Shown piece by piece: positions 41,171 to 50,309 of a DNA stretch of 64,000 bases. The first letter of the stretch is position 1. Every line of letters starts with the position of its first letter. The DNA comes from Promicromonospora sukumoe 327MFSha3.1 (GTDB taxonomy: Bacteria; Actinomycetota; Actinomycetes; Actinomycetales; Cellulomonadaceae): positions 310,001 to 374,000 of the forward strand of contig NZ_ARQM01000012.1 of the NCBI RefSeq assembly GCF_000385135.1. The letters run 5' to 3'. A program made the position numbers and the translations under genes. The notes under the pieces are model-generated. The model was not told where the DNA came from and did not search any database. It saw only the letters and a list, made by a program, of their open reading frames with translations.

Positions 41171-42976
41171 TCATCGGCGCAGCGCGAGACGCGCCCGCTC
41201 GGTCAGCCCGTCCACGAGCTGCGCGCGCCAGCCCGTCCACGCCTTGGGCCCCAGCGACGTGGTGTCCGCCTCGGTCAGCGAGCGGAGCACGTCGAGCAGG
41301 TCCCGCCGGTGGTCCACGGCCTCCAGCAGCGTGGCGAGCGTGTCCGGGTCGTCGGGGTCGGCCCGGGTGGCCAGGTCGGCGAGCGTGAGGTGGTGGCGCA
41401 CCAGCCGCGTGACGTCCTCGACCACGTCGGGCGCGAAGCCCGCGCGGTTCAGGATGCCGGGGACCAGGCGGGCGCCCTCGACGGAGTGGTCGGCGGCGCC
41501 GCGCACCTTGCCGATGTCGTGCAGCAGGGCGGAGAGCAGCAGCAGGTCGCCGGAGCCGTGCCCGGCGCCGTTCGGGGTGTCGGGGAGCCGGCGGCGCAGC
41601 CGGGAGGCCACGGCGGCCGTCTCGACGAGGTGCCGGTCCACCGTGTGCCGGTGGATGGCGGCACGCTGGGGCCGGTTGCGCACGTCGGCCCACTCGGGGA
41701 TCCACGAGGTGACGACGCCGGCGAGGTCGAGCGCCTCCCAGACCGGCACCTGGGCCGGCCCGGCCGAGAGCAGCGTGAGCAGGCTCTCGCGCGCGGCGGG
41801 CGGCCACGGCTCGGGCAGGGGCGGGGACTGCTCCAGGCTGCGGATGGTCACGGGCGAGAGCACGAGCCCGGTCCGGGCCGCGGTGGCCGCGGCCCGCAGG
41901 GGCAGCAGCGCGTCGGACGCCGGGCGGGTGCCGACGCCGAGCACGAGCTCGCCGTCGTGCTCCACGAGGCCATCGCCGACGGAGCGCAGGCGGGGCGGCG
42001 TGCGCCGGCCGCGGACCATGATCGGCTTGCCCACGCCCACGGGACGCGACAGGGCCTGCCGGGCGTGCCGGATCGTGGTGTCCAGCGCGTAGGAGATCAC
42101 GCGGCCCGACTCGGCGAGTCCGGCCAGGAGCTCGTCGCCGTCGTCGTACCCGGTGCGCTCGGCGACGTCCTCGAGATCGGCCAGCAGCAGACGGCTGGTG
42201 CGGCGCCGGGTGACCACCTGCAGGGTGTCGCGCACGTCGAGGAGGTGCGTGTAGGCGGCGTCGACCGCGCCGTGCGGGCGGTCGGTGAGCCAGGTGGCGG
42301 CCAGCGCGGAGAGCAGGATCGCGTCGCGCATGCCGCCGCGGGCCTCCTTGAGGTCCGGCTCGATGAGGTAGGCCAGCTCCCCCGCGCGCTGCGCGCGGTC
42401 GCGGGTGGAGGTGATGAGCTCGGGCAGGCGGCGCCGCGCGGCCGCGCGCCAGTCGGTCAGCACGGCCGAGGCCGCGCGGTGCACGACGACGGCGTCGCCG
42501 GCCACGGCCCGCACGCTGAGCCAGCCGATCACGGCCGGGAGGTCGCTGGCCGCGACCTGGCGGGACTGGCTCAGGGACCGCACGGCGTGGTCGAGGTCCA
42601 CGCCCGAGTCCCACAGCGGGTACCAGAGGCGTTCGGCCACCTGCCGCAGCTCGTCGGCGCCGTGGGTGCGCCCGTCGTGCACGAGCACGAGGTCGAGGTC
42701 GCTGAGCGGGCCGAGCTCCCCGCGGCCCAGGCTGCCGACGGCCGCCAGGGCGATGCCCGACGGGTCGACGTCCCTGGTCGCCTCCGCGAACAGGTCGCCG
42801 AGGCGTTCGGTCACCCGCTGCCCGACGGCGGACCGCCGGGCGAGGCCCGAACGGCCGGGTCCCGTGAGGTCGGTGGCGATCTTGAGGAGCTCGTCGCGGA
42901 GGCCCCGCACCCCGGCCGGGGGGTGCGGGGCCTCCGCCTGCTCCCGGGTGCCCTCGGGCACCGGGTCAGTTGTCAT
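41171..42976 (-). CDS. glnD: [Protein-PII] uridylyltransferase GlnD, short form without C-terminal ACT domains
   Basis: GlnD modifies the PII protein according to nitrogen status. This 601-residue protein has the nucleotidyltransferase domain with its metal-binding motif [20 protein letters not shown] (about 79-98), the GlnD-specific helical region ([20 protein letters not shown]), and an HD domain with [16 protein letters not shown] and [20 protein letters not shown]. It stops soon after the HD domain ([20 protein letters not shown]), only 28 bp before ffh, so the two C-terminal ACT domains that sense glutamine in E. coli GlnD (890 residues) are absent and cannot be encoded downstream. No frameshift is visible. 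It ends the amtB-glnK-glnD operon. Confidence 0.9.
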   Translation of the reverse strand: MTTDPVPEGTREQAEAPHPPAGVRGLRDELLKIATDLTGPGRSGLARRSAVGQRVTERLGDLFAEATRDVDPSGIALAAVGSLGRGELGPLSDLDLVLVHDGRTHGADELRQVAERLWYPLWDSGVDLDHAVRSLSQSRQVAASDLPAVIGWLSVRAVAGDAVVVHRAASAVLTDWRAAARRRLPELITSTRDRAQRAGELAYLIEPDLKEARGGMRDAILLSALAATWLTDRPHGAVDAAYTHLLDVRDTLQVVTRRRTSRLLLADLEDVAERTGYDDGDELLAGLAESGRVISYALDTTIRHARQALSRPVGVGKPIMVRGRRTPPRLRSVGDGLVEHDGELVLGVGTRPASDALLPLRAAATAARTGLVLSPVTIRSLEQSPPLPEPWPPAARESLLTLLSAGPAQVPVWEALDLAGVVTSWIPEWADVRNRPQRAAIHRHTVDRHLVETAAVASRLRRRLPDTPNGAGHGSGDLLLLSALLHDIGKVRGAADHSVEGARLVPGILNRAGFAPDVVEDVTRLVRHHLTLADLATRADPDDPDTLATLLEAVDHRRDLLDVLRSLTEADTTSLGPKAWTGWRAQLVDGLTERARLALRR

Positions 42977-42998
42977 GCGTCGTCGAGAGCCCCCGGGA

Positions 42999-43379
<381 letters not shown>

Positions 43380-44678
43380 TCAGCGCACCTCGGTGATGGT
43401 GGAGCCGGAGTTCTCGTACGCCGTCTCGCCGTGGACCGCGAGGTCGATGCCGCTGACCTCGGCCTCCTCGGAGACGCGCCAGCCCAGGGTGGCCTTGAGC
43501 GCCAGGCCGATGATGTAGGTGAGCACGAAGCTGTAGACGACGGCGACCAGCGCGGCGACGATCTGGGTGAGCAGCTGCGTGACGCCGCCACCGTAGAAGA
43601 GGCCGTTGAGCGAGCCCTCGAAGTAGAAGGAGTCGTAGCGGCCGTTCGTGGCGAAGAAGCCGATCAGGATGGTGCCGACGAGGCCACCGACCAGGTGCAC
43701 GCCGACGACGTCGAGCGAGTCGTCGTAGCCGAACTTGTACTTGAGGCCCACCGCGAGCGAGCACAGGACACCGGCGACGAGGCCGATGACGATGGCGCCC
43801 CACGAGTCCACCGTGCCGGCGGCCGGGGTGATGGCGACCAGACCGGCCACGACACCGGAGGCGGCACCCAGCGAGGTGGCGGCGCCGTCACGGAACTTCT
43901 CGGTGACCATCCAGGCGAGCATCGCGACGCCGGTGGCGACCAGCGTGTTGACCCAGGCGCGGCCGGCGGTGCCGTCGGCGGCGAGCTCGGAGCCCGCGTT
44001 GAAGCCGAACCAGCCGAACCACAGGAGAGCGGCGCCCAGCATGACGAACGGCAGGTTGTGGGGACGCATGGCCTCGGTGCCGAAGCCCTTGCGCTTGCCG
44101 ATCACGAGGGCCAGGGCCAGGGCCGCGGCACCCGCGTTGATGTGGACCACGGTGCCACCGGCGAAGTCGATGGGCAGCGAGAGGGCCGAGGCGAGCCACC
44201 CGTCGGCGCCGAACATGCCGCCTCCCCAGACCCAGTGGGCCAGCGGGGCGTAGACGACGGTGACCCAGATGGCGCTGAAGACGATCCAGGTGCCGAACTT
44301 GACGCGGTCGGCGATCGCACCGGAGATGAGGGCCACCGTGATGATGGCGAACGTGGCCTGGAAGCCGGCGAAGACGAGGCCGGGGATGCCCATGGCCGTC
44401 GTCGGGCTGGCGGCGTTGTCGATCGTGAGGCCGATCAGGCCGGCCGGGTTGCCGATGAAGCCGGCGATGTCGGGGCCGAAGGCCAGGCCGTAGCCGTAGA
44501 CGACCCAGATGAGACCGGCGACGCCCATCGAGGCGAAGCTCATCATCATCATGTTGAGGACACTCTTGCCCCGCACCATGCCGCCGTAGAAGAACGCCAG
44601 ACCCGGCGTCATCAGCAGCACGAGCGAGGAGGCGGTGATCAGCCAGGCGGTGTTGCCCGTATCGAGCTCGAATTCCAT
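43380..44678 (-). CDS. amtB: Ammonium transporter Amt
   Basis: A 432-residue ammonium channel/transporter with 11 TM helices. It starts MEFELDTGNTAWLITASSLV at ATG 44678; the longer in-frame reading to 44726 lacks support. Visible family motifs are LMTPGLAFFYGGMVRGKSVL, the conserved DFAGGTVVHINAGAAALALA with the first of the twin pore His residues, and LLWFGWFGFNAGSELAADGT. The C-terminal PII-docking region is SEEAEVSGIDLAVHGETAYE. It heads the amtB-glnK-glnD operon, with palindromic sites upstream that could bind a nitrogen regulator. Confidence 0.95.
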   Translation of the reverse strand: MEFELDTGNTAWLITASSLVLLMTPGLAFFYGGMVRGKSVLNMMMMSFASMGVAGLIWVVYGYGLAFGPDIAGFIGNPAGLIGLTIDNAASPTTAMGIPGLVFAGFQATFAIITVALISGAIADRVKFGTWIVFSAIWVTVVYAPLAHWVWGGGMFGADGWLASALSLPIDFAGGTVVHINAGAAALALALVIGKRKGFGTEAMRPHNLPFVMLGAALLWFGWFGFNAGSELAADGTAGRAWVNTLVATGVAMLAWMVTEKFRDGAATSLGAASGVVAGLVAITPAAGTVDSWGAIVIGLVAGVLCSLAVGLKYKFGYDDSLDVVGVHLVGGLVGTILIGFFATNGRYDSFYFEGSLNGLFYGGGVTQLLTQIVAALVAVVYSFVLTYIIGLALKATLGWRVSEEAEVSGIDLAVHGETAYENSGSTITEVR

Positions 44679-44802
44679 CGCGGAAAATGCCTCTCTCCCC
44701 GGACCGGTCCTGGTGACTCGGCCCACCGCGACTACCGTCGCGGGCAGCCGTTACGCGGGGCCCGCATCGAGGTTACGGATGCGTGACGCAGCCGGGGAGC
44801 AT

Positions 44803-44900
44803 GTAAACGTCTTATTTCGAGTCCCGGTTGGGCGAATTTTCCGACCCAACCGTGATCGGCCGGTTATTTGCCTGCCATGCGCTCGTAACGTGACGCTTAC
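44803..44900 (-). promoter_or_regulatory. amtB upstream region with candidate nitrogen-regulator sites
   Basis: Three elements lie in this AT-richer stretch: GTAAACGTCTTATTTC (44803-44818), an inverted repeat CGGTTGGG / CCCAACCG (44825-44832 and 44845-44852) around an AT-rich centre, and GTAACGTGACGCTTAC (44885-44900). The GTAAC-N6-xxTAC layout resembles GlnR half-sites of actinobacteria. The assignment is tentative. The rest of 44679-44967 shows no gene. Confidence 0.4.
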
Positions 44901-44967
44901 ATGTACTTCTCACATGGTGGACGCCGACCATTGGCGTGCCATTAGAAAAGGCATTCCTGACCGGAGG

Positions 44968-46152
44968 TCAGCCCAGGATGCCGTCCACGAACTCCTCGAC
45001 GTCGAACGGCGCCAGGTCGTCCGGACCCTCGCCGAGGCCGATGAGCTTGACCGGCACGCCGAGCTCCCGCTGCACCTGCACGACGATGCCGCCCTTGGCG
45101 GTCCCGTCGAGCTTGGTCAGCACGATGCCGGTCACGCCGGCGACCTCTGCGAAGACCCGGGCCTGCGAGAGCCCGTTCTGGCCGGTGGTCGCGTCCAGCA
45201 CCAGCAGGACCTCGCTGGGCGCGGCGACCTTGCTGGAGACGCGCACGATCTTGCCGAGCTCGTCCATCAGGCCCGCCTTGTTCTGCAGGCGGCCCGCGGT
45301 GTCCACGAGCACGACGTCCGTCTTCTCGTCGCGCCCGCGCGCGACCGCCTCGAACGCGACCGACGCCGGGTCCGCGCCCTCGCGGTCCGAGCGCACCGTC
45401 TCGACGCCCACGCGGTTGCCCCAGGTGGTGAGCTGGTCCGCCGCCGCCGCGCGGAAGGTGTCGGCGGCCCCGAGCACCACGCTGCGGCCGTCGGCCACCA
45501 GCACGCGGGCCAGCTTGCCGACCGTCGTCGTCTTGCCCGTGCCGTTCACGCCCACCACGAGGGTGACCGCGGGCAGGTGCGTGCCGTCCTCGGCGGTGCG
45601 CGGGTCGGTGTGCAGGGTGCGGTCCAGCTCCGGCTGCAGCAGCGTCACGAGCTCGGCGCGCAGCAGGTCGCGCACGGCGGCGGGCTCGCGCACGCCCAGC
45701 ACGCGGACCTTGGTGCGCAGGGCGTCGAGCAGCTCCGTGGTGGGGCCGGCGCCGACGTCGGCCAGGAGGAGCTCCTCCTCGATCTCGTCCCAGTCGTCCT
45801 CCGTGAGGGAGTCCCGCGAGAGGACGGACAGCAGGCGGGCGCCCAGCGGCGAGCCCGACCGGGCCAGGCGGTCGCGCAGGCGCACCAGGCGACCGGCCGT
45901 GGGGGCGGGCCGCTCCAGCACGGGCGCGGCAGGCGCCGCGGGCTCTGCGGTGGCCGGCTCGGCCGTGGCGGGCTCGGCCGTGTCCGGCTCTGCCGTGGCG
46001 GACGGCGCCGTCGTCGTCCCGGCCGTCGACGAGGCGTCGCCCTGGTCCTCGGTGCGCCTCCGCCGGCGGGCCACGAGGACGCCGGCGAGGCCGCCACCGC
46101 CCGCGAGGACGACGACGGCGGAGATGATCTCGATCCAGGGAAGCTCGTTCAC
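44968..46152 (-). CDS. ftsY: Signal recognition particle receptor FtsY
   Basis: FtsY is the membrane receptor for the SRP. The 394-residue reading from the GTG 46152 begins VNELPWIEIISAVVVLAGGG, giving an N-terminal TM anchor typical of actinobacteria, then an acidic linker with TAEPATAEPATAEP repeats. The NG domain follows, with Walker A VVGVNGTGKTTTVGKLARVL, DTAGRLQNKAGLMDELGKIV, TKLDGTAKGGIVVQV and IGLGEGPDDLAPFDVEEFVD at the C-terminus. In most actinobacteria it directly neighbours smc; here a 4-kb iron-uptake operon intervenes. Confidence 0.95.
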   Translation of the reverse strand: MNELPWIEIISAVVVLAGGGGLAGVLVARRRRRTEDQGDASSTAGTTTAPSATAEPDTAEPATAEPATAEPAAPAAPVLERPAPTAGRLVRLRDRLARSGSPLGARLLSVLSRDSLTEDDWDEIEEELLLADVGAGPTTELLDALRTKVRVLGVREPAAVRDLLRAELVTLLQPELDRTLHTDPRTAEDGTHLPAVTLVVGVNGTGKTTTVGKLARVLVADGRSVVLGAADTFRAAAADQLTTWGNRVGVETVRSDREGADPASVAFEAVARGRDEKTDVVLVDTAGRLQNKAGLMDELGKIVRVSSKVAAPSEVLLVLDATTGQNGLSQARVFAEVAGVTGIVLTKLDGTAKGGIVVQVQRELGVPVKLIGLGEGPDDLAPFDVEEFVDGILG

Positions 46153-46224
46153 GCCCCAGATTCTTTCATCTCGCGGGGGCCGCCGTGGGAGCCGGCCCGG
46201 TGTCGGCTGCGTCACCGGACGGAG

Positions 46225-46238
46225 TTAGGGTCCCCTAA
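46225..46238 (+). promoter_or_regulatory. Iron-box-like palindrome upstream of the siderophore ABC operon
   Basis: TTAGGGTCCCCTAA is a perfect 14-bp palindrome with the TTAGG/CCTAA half-sites of DtxR/IdeR boxes (classic core TTAGGTTAGCCTAACCTAA). It lies 104 bp upstream of the binding-protein ATG, in the gap shared with ftsY. It would make the operon iron-repressed. Confidence 0.6.
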
Positions 46239-46342
46239 TCTCCGCGTGTATGGTGACCTCGCCGAGAGAGCCCGAGCGCGACGACCGCGCCGCCTCAGAC
46301 CCGCGGCCGTGCAGCATCCTTCCAAGAACCTGAGGAACAACC

Positions 46343-47389
46343 ATGCCCCGCGCAGTTTTCGCCTCCCTCGCCCTCGTGGTGGGCGCCGCCCTGCTCACCG
46401 GCTGCGGCGGCACCGCCGACGCCGGCACCGGCGACAACAAGTCCAACGTCGCCACCGGCCAGGAGGGGTTCGACGACGTCCGCGAGCTCGCGGCCCAGCT
46501 CGGCACCGACGCGGCGCCGGGCGAGTTCCCGCGCACCGTGCGCAACCTCGTGGCCAACGAGGAGGTGGGCGAGACCGAGATCCCCGCCAAGCCGGAGCGC
46601 GTGATCGTGCTCGACACCGGCGAGCTCGACAACATGGTCTCCCTGGGCATCGAGCCGATCGGCATCGCGCACCCGGCGGACGCCGAGATGGCGCCTGACT
46701 ACCTGGACGTCGGCGACGCCGTCGACCTGGGCGCCTACGACGCCCTGGACCTCGAGCAGATCAAGAACCTCGAGCCCGACCTGATCCTCGGCACGTCGCT
46801 GCGGATCGACGACGACGGCCTCAAGGCCAAGCTGCAGGACATCGCGCCGACCGTCCTGGCGCCGCGCCCCGGCGTGCTGTGGAAGGAGAACTTCCTGCTC
46901 AACGCCGCGGCCGTGGGCGAGGAGGAGCGCGCCCAGGAGCTGCTGGACGCCTACGAGGAGCGGGCCGGCGAGGTCGGCGCCGAGGTCGTGGAGGCGAACA
47001 ACGGCGAGGCCCCGACCGTCTCCATGCTGCGGTTCATGGCCGGGCAGATCCGCCTGTACGCCAACGACTCGTTCGTCGGCATCATCCTGGCCGACGCCGG
47101 GCTGCCCCGGCCCGAGACCGAGGACATCGCCGACCTCGCCGTCGAGATCTCCGCGGAGGAGATCACGCTGGCCGAGGGCGACTGGCTGCTCTGGGGCACC
47201 TACGGCGAGCCCGACGCCACGGAGCAGGCCGCCGTCGTCGACGGCCCGCTGTGGGACCAGGTCCCCGCGGTCGCGAACGGCGGCGTCGTCCGCGAGGTGG
47301 CCGACGACACGTGGTACCTGGGTCTGGGCGTGACCGGGGCCGGGCTCGTGCTCGACGACCTGGAGACCATCGCCGCCGACCAGCGGTGA
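46343..47389 (+). CDS. Iron-siderophore ABC transporter substrate-binding lipoprotein
   Basis: A 348-residue class III periplasmic-type binding protein. The N-terminus MPRAVFASLALVVGAALLTG, with Cys next (LTGC), is a lipoprotein signal with lipobox, so the mature protein is anchored outside the membrane. The two-lobe FepB/FhuD-type fold is shown by ETEIPAKPERVIVLDTGELD, the ILGTSLRIDDDGLKAKLQDI region, and a long connecting helix. It binds a ferric siderophore; the type cannot be told. The TGA overlaps the permease GTG. The gene sits behind an iron-box palindrome. Confidence 0.92.
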   Translation: MPRAVFASLALVVGAALLTGCGGTADAGTGDNKSNVATGQEGFDDVRELAAQLGTDAAPGEFPRTVRNLVANEEVGETEIPAKPERVIVLDTGELDNMVSLGIEPIGIAHPADAEMAPDYLDVGDAVDLGAYDALDLEQIKNLEPDLILGTSLRIDDDGLKAKLQDIAPTVLAPRPGVLWKENFLLNAAAVGEEERAQELLDAYEERAGEVGAEVVEANNGEAPTVSMLRFMAGQIRLYANDSFVGIILADAGLPRPETEDIADLAVEISAEEITLAEGDWLLWGTYGEPDATEQAAVVDGPLWDQVPAVANGGVVREVADDTWYLGLGVTGAGLVLDDLETIAADQR

Positions 47390-48405
47390 GCACGTCCCGG
47401 ACCACGGCGGTCAGCAGGACCGCGGGCACCGCGGTCCTGCTGACCGCGCTCGTGCTGCTCGTCGTCGCGGCGCTGGCCGGCATCACGGTCGGCGCCCGCG
47501 TCCTGTCGCCGGCCGAGACCGTCGCGGGGCTGCTGGGCCACGACGGCGTGGCCGCGACCGTCATCTGGGAGCTGCGGCTGCCCCGGACCCTGCTCGGCCT
47601 GCTCGTGGGCGTCGCCCTCGGCGTGGCCGGGGTGCTCGCGCAGGCGGTCACCCGCAACCCCCTGGCCGACCCGGGGCTGCTCGGGATCTCCGCCGGCGGC
47701 GCCGTCGCGGTGGTCGCGGGCAGCGTGTTCCTCGGCCTCGGCGCGGGCACGCCCCGCGTGCTGCTCGCCCTGGCGGGCGCGGCACTGGCGACCGCCGCCG
47801 TGTACCTGTTCGCGAGCCGGTCGCCCGAGGGCCTCACGCCCGTGAACATGACGCTGGCCGGGATGGCCATGACGGCCTTCCTCGGCGCCGCCGTCTCGGC
47901 GACGGTGCTGCTCAGCGCCTCGACCATGGACCAGTACCGGTTCTGGGTCGTGGGCGCGCTGAACCTGCCGGACCCCGCCGTCCTGCTGCCGGCCCTCGTG
48001 CCCGCCGTGGTCGGGGCGGTCCTGGCGGTGGTCGTCTCCGGGTCGCTCAACGCGCTCGCCCTCGGCGACGACACCGCCGCGGCGCTCGGCGTCCCCGTCG
48101 TCCGCACCCGCCTGCTGGCGGGCGTTGCCGTGGTGCTGCTGTCGGGCACGGCGGTGGCGCTGGCCGGACCGATCGCCTTCGTGGGCCTGGTCATCCCGCA
48201 CGCCGCCAGGGCCCTGGTCGGCACCGACGTGCGGCGCGTGCTCGCGCTCTCGGCGGTGCTGGGACCCCTGCTGCTGGTCACCGCCGACGTCGTCGGGCGG
48301 CTCGTCGCCCGCCCGGCAGAGGTCCAGGTCGGTGTGGTCACGGCGCTGCTCGGCACGCCCTTCTTCATCTGGCTGACCCGACGCGCGAAGGAGCGGGCCC
48401 GATGA
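47386..48405 (+). CDS. FecCD-family iron-siderophore ABC permease 1
   Basis: A 339-residue permease of the BtuC/FecCD type with about ten TM helices. Start GTG 47386 overlaps the binding-protein stop; the first 22 codons (STSRTTAVSRTAGTAVLLTA) span a 19-bp perfect hairpin in mRNA. Family motifs: LPRTLLGLLVGVALGVAGVL, AQAVTRNPLADPGLLGISAG and, near the C-terminus, GPIAFVGLVIPHAARALVGT. It forms a heterodimer with the next gene and couples to the ATPase at 49472. Confidence 0.93.
   Translation: MSTSRTTAVSRTAGTAVLLTALVLLVVAALAGITVGARVLSPAETVAGLLGHDGVAATVIWELRLPRTLLGLLVGVALGVAGVLAQAVTRNPLADPGLLGISAGGAVAVVAGSVFLGLGAGTPRVLLALAGAALATAAVYLFASRSPEGLTPVNMTLAGMAMTAFLGAAVSATVLLSASTMDQYRFWVVGALNLPDPAVLLPALVPAVVGAVLAVVVSGSLNALALGDDTAAALGVPVVRTRLLAGVAVVLLSGTAVALAGPIAFVGLVIPHAARALVGTDVRRVLALSAVLGPLLLVTADVVGRLVARPAEVQVGVVTALLGTPFFIWLTRRAKERAR
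47407..47447 (+). promoter_or_regulatory. 19-bp hairpin within the start region of permease 1
   Basis: GCGGTCAGCAGGACCGCGG (47407-47425) pairs perfectly with 47429-47447 around a 3-nt loop. It begins 21 bases past the GTG, inside coding sequence, right after the binding-protein stop. A structure here could damp transcription or translation of the permease relative to the binding protein. Confidence 0.5.
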
Positions 48406-49472
48406 CCGCCACCGGCACCCGCACCCGCACCCGGAGCGGCGCCGCGCGCCGGCTGCTCCCCCGCCCCCGCCCGCGCCCGCGGGTGGTCGCCGCCGTGCTC
48501 GGGGCCCTGGTGCTCGTGGCGCTCGTGTCCGCGCTGGCCCTGAGCCTGGGCGACCAGGCCACGGCACCCGCCGCCCTCTGGCAGGCGCTGCGCGGCCTCG
48601 GGCCGGAGAACACGGTCTACGCCGTGCACGAGGTCCGGCTCCCCCGCGTGGTCCTCGCCCTCGCCGTCGGCACCGCGTTCGGCGTGGCCGGAGGGCTGAG
48701 CCAGAGCGTCCTGCGCAACCCGCTGGCCAGCCCCGACGTCCTGGGCATCAGCGCGGGCGCGTCGGTCGCGGTCGTGGCCGTCATCGCCGTCGGCTCCCTG
48801 GGCGGCCCCGTGGGCATCGTGCCGATCCCGGTCGCCGCCCTCGCGGGTGGCCTCGCCGCGGCGGGCCTGATCGCGCTGCTCGGCCGCGACGGCGCCCTGC
48901 GAGGCCGCCGCATCCTCCTGGTCGGCATCGCCCTGTCCGCCGCGCTGACGGCCCTGACGCAGTTCCTGCTGACGCGCATCGACGTCTACGACGCGCAGCG
49001 CTCGGCGGCCTGGCTCACCGGCAGCCTCAACGCGCGCGGCTGGGTCGAGGCGACGCCCGTCCTGGTGGGCCTGGCCGTGCTGCTGCCCGCGGCGCTCGTG
49101 CTGGCCCGCACCAACCGGGCCCTGCTGTTCGAGGACGAGGTCGTGGCCGGCTGGGGCGTGCGCCCGGGCCGTGCCCGCGGCGTCCTGCTGGTGATCGCGG
49201 TGTGCCTCGCGGCGCTCGCCACGTCGGCCGCCGGACCCGTCGCGTTCGTCGCCCTGGTGGCCGGGCAGGTGGCCCGCCGGGTCGCCGGCGTCCCCGACAT
49301 CCCGCCCGTCCTGGCGGGGGCCGCCGGCGCGCTGCTCGTGCTGGTCGCGGACATCGTGGCGCGCACGGCGCTGCCCGTCCAGCTCCCCGTCGGCGTCCTG
49401 ACCGGCCTGGTCGGCGCGCCCTACCTGCTCTACCTGCTCCAGCGCCGCCGCTCGACGAGAGGGACCCCCTGA
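48402..49472 (+). CDS. FecCD-family iron-siderophore ABC permease 2
   Basis: A 356-residue second permease. After an Arg-rich start with TRTRTRSG and PRPRPRPR repeats it has about ten TM helices, LPRVVLALAVGTAFGVAGGL, SQSVLRNPLASPDVLGISAG, and GPVAFVALVAGQVARRVAGV near the C-terminus. It overlaps permease 1 by four bases (ATGA) and the ATPase by one base (49472), so all four genes are translated together. It partners permease 1 in the importer. Confidence 0.93.
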   Translation: MTATGTRTRTRSGAARRLLPRPRPRPRVVAAVLGALVLVALVSALALSLGDQATAPAALWQALRGLGPENTVYAVHEVRLPRVVLALAVGTAFGVAGGLSQSVLRNPLASPDVLGISAGASVAVVAVIAVGSLGGPVGIVPIPVAALAGGLAAAGLIALLGRDGALRGRRILLVGIALSAALTALTQFLLTRIDVYDAQRSAAWLTGSLNARGWVEATPVLVGLAVLLPAALVLARTNRALLFEDEVVAGWGVRPGRARGVLLVIAVCLAALATSAAGPVAFVALVAGQVARRVAGVPDIPPVLAGAAGALLVLVADIVARTALPVQLPVGVLTGLVGAPYLLYLLQRRRSTRGTP

Positions 49473-50281
49473 TGTCCACCACCGCCACGTCCGCGGCCCG
49501 CCTGCGGGCGGACGCCGTCACGCTGGGCTACGGCGACCGGACCGTCGTACGCGAGCTGTCGCTCGACGTCCCCGACCAGCAGGTCACCGTCATCGTGGGG
49601 CCCAACGCGTGCGGCAAGTCCACCCTGCTGCGCGGCCTCGCCCGCCTGATGCCTCCTGCGGGCGGCACGGTGCTGCTGGACGGCCGGGCGATCGCGGAGC
49701 AGCCCACCCGCGAGGTGGCGCGCGTCCTGGGCATGCTGCCCCAGTCCCCCGTGCCGCCCGAGGGGATCACCGTGCGGGACCTCGTGTCCCGCGGCCGCCA
49801 CCCGCACCAGAGCTGGTGGCACCAGTGGGGCGACGGCGACACCGAGGCCGTCGAGGAGGCGCTGCGCGCCACCGGCACCGCGGAGCTCGCGGCGCGCGAC
49901 GTCGACGAGCTGTCCGGCGGGCAGCGGCAGCGCGCCTGGATCGCGATGGCCGTGGCCCAGGAGACCGACCTGCTCCTGCTGGACGAGCCCACCACGTACC
50001 TCGACATGGCCCACCAGCTCGACGTCCTGGAGCTGGTCGCCACGCTCAACCGGGACCACGGCCGGACGGTGGTCATGGTGCTGCACGACCTCAACCTCGC
50101 GTGCCGGTATGCGCACCACATCGTGGCGATGCGCGACGGCGTGATCGTCGCGGAGGGGGCGCCCGGCGACGTCGTGACGCCCGAGCTGCTGCACGAGGTG
50201 TTCTCGGTCGAGGCGTCGGTCCTGACGGACCCGCGCACGGGTACGCCCGTGATCGTGCCCCACCGCACCGTGCAGGACTGA
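49472..50281 (+). CDS. ABC transporter ATP-binding protein (iron-siderophore)
   Basis: A 269-residue FecE/FhuC-type ATPase. Walker A VGPNACGKSTLLRGLARLMP, Q-loop MLPQSPVPPEGITVRDLVSR, signature DELSGGQRQRAWIAMAVAQE, Walker B LLLLDEPTTYLDMAHQLDVL and the switch His in VVMVLHDLNLACRYAHHIVA are complete. ATG 49472 overlaps the permease stop. It powers siderophore import and is the last gene of the operon. Confidence 0.95.
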   Translation: MSTTATSAARLRADAVTLGYGDRTVVRELSLDVPDQQVTVIVGPNACGKSTLLRGLARLMPPAGGTVLLDGRAIAEQPTREVARVLGMLPQSPVPPEGITVRDLVSRGRHPHQSWWHQWGDGDTEAVEEALRATGTAELAARDVDELSGGQRQRAWIAMAVAQETDLLLLDEPTTYLDMAHQLDVLELVATLNRDHGRTVVMVLHDLNLACRYAHHIVAMRDGVIVAEGAPGDVVTPELLHEVFSVEASVLTDPRTGTPVIVPHRTVQD

Positions 50282-50309
50282 GGGCCGTGGTCCCGGGCCC
50301 GGTGGCCGG

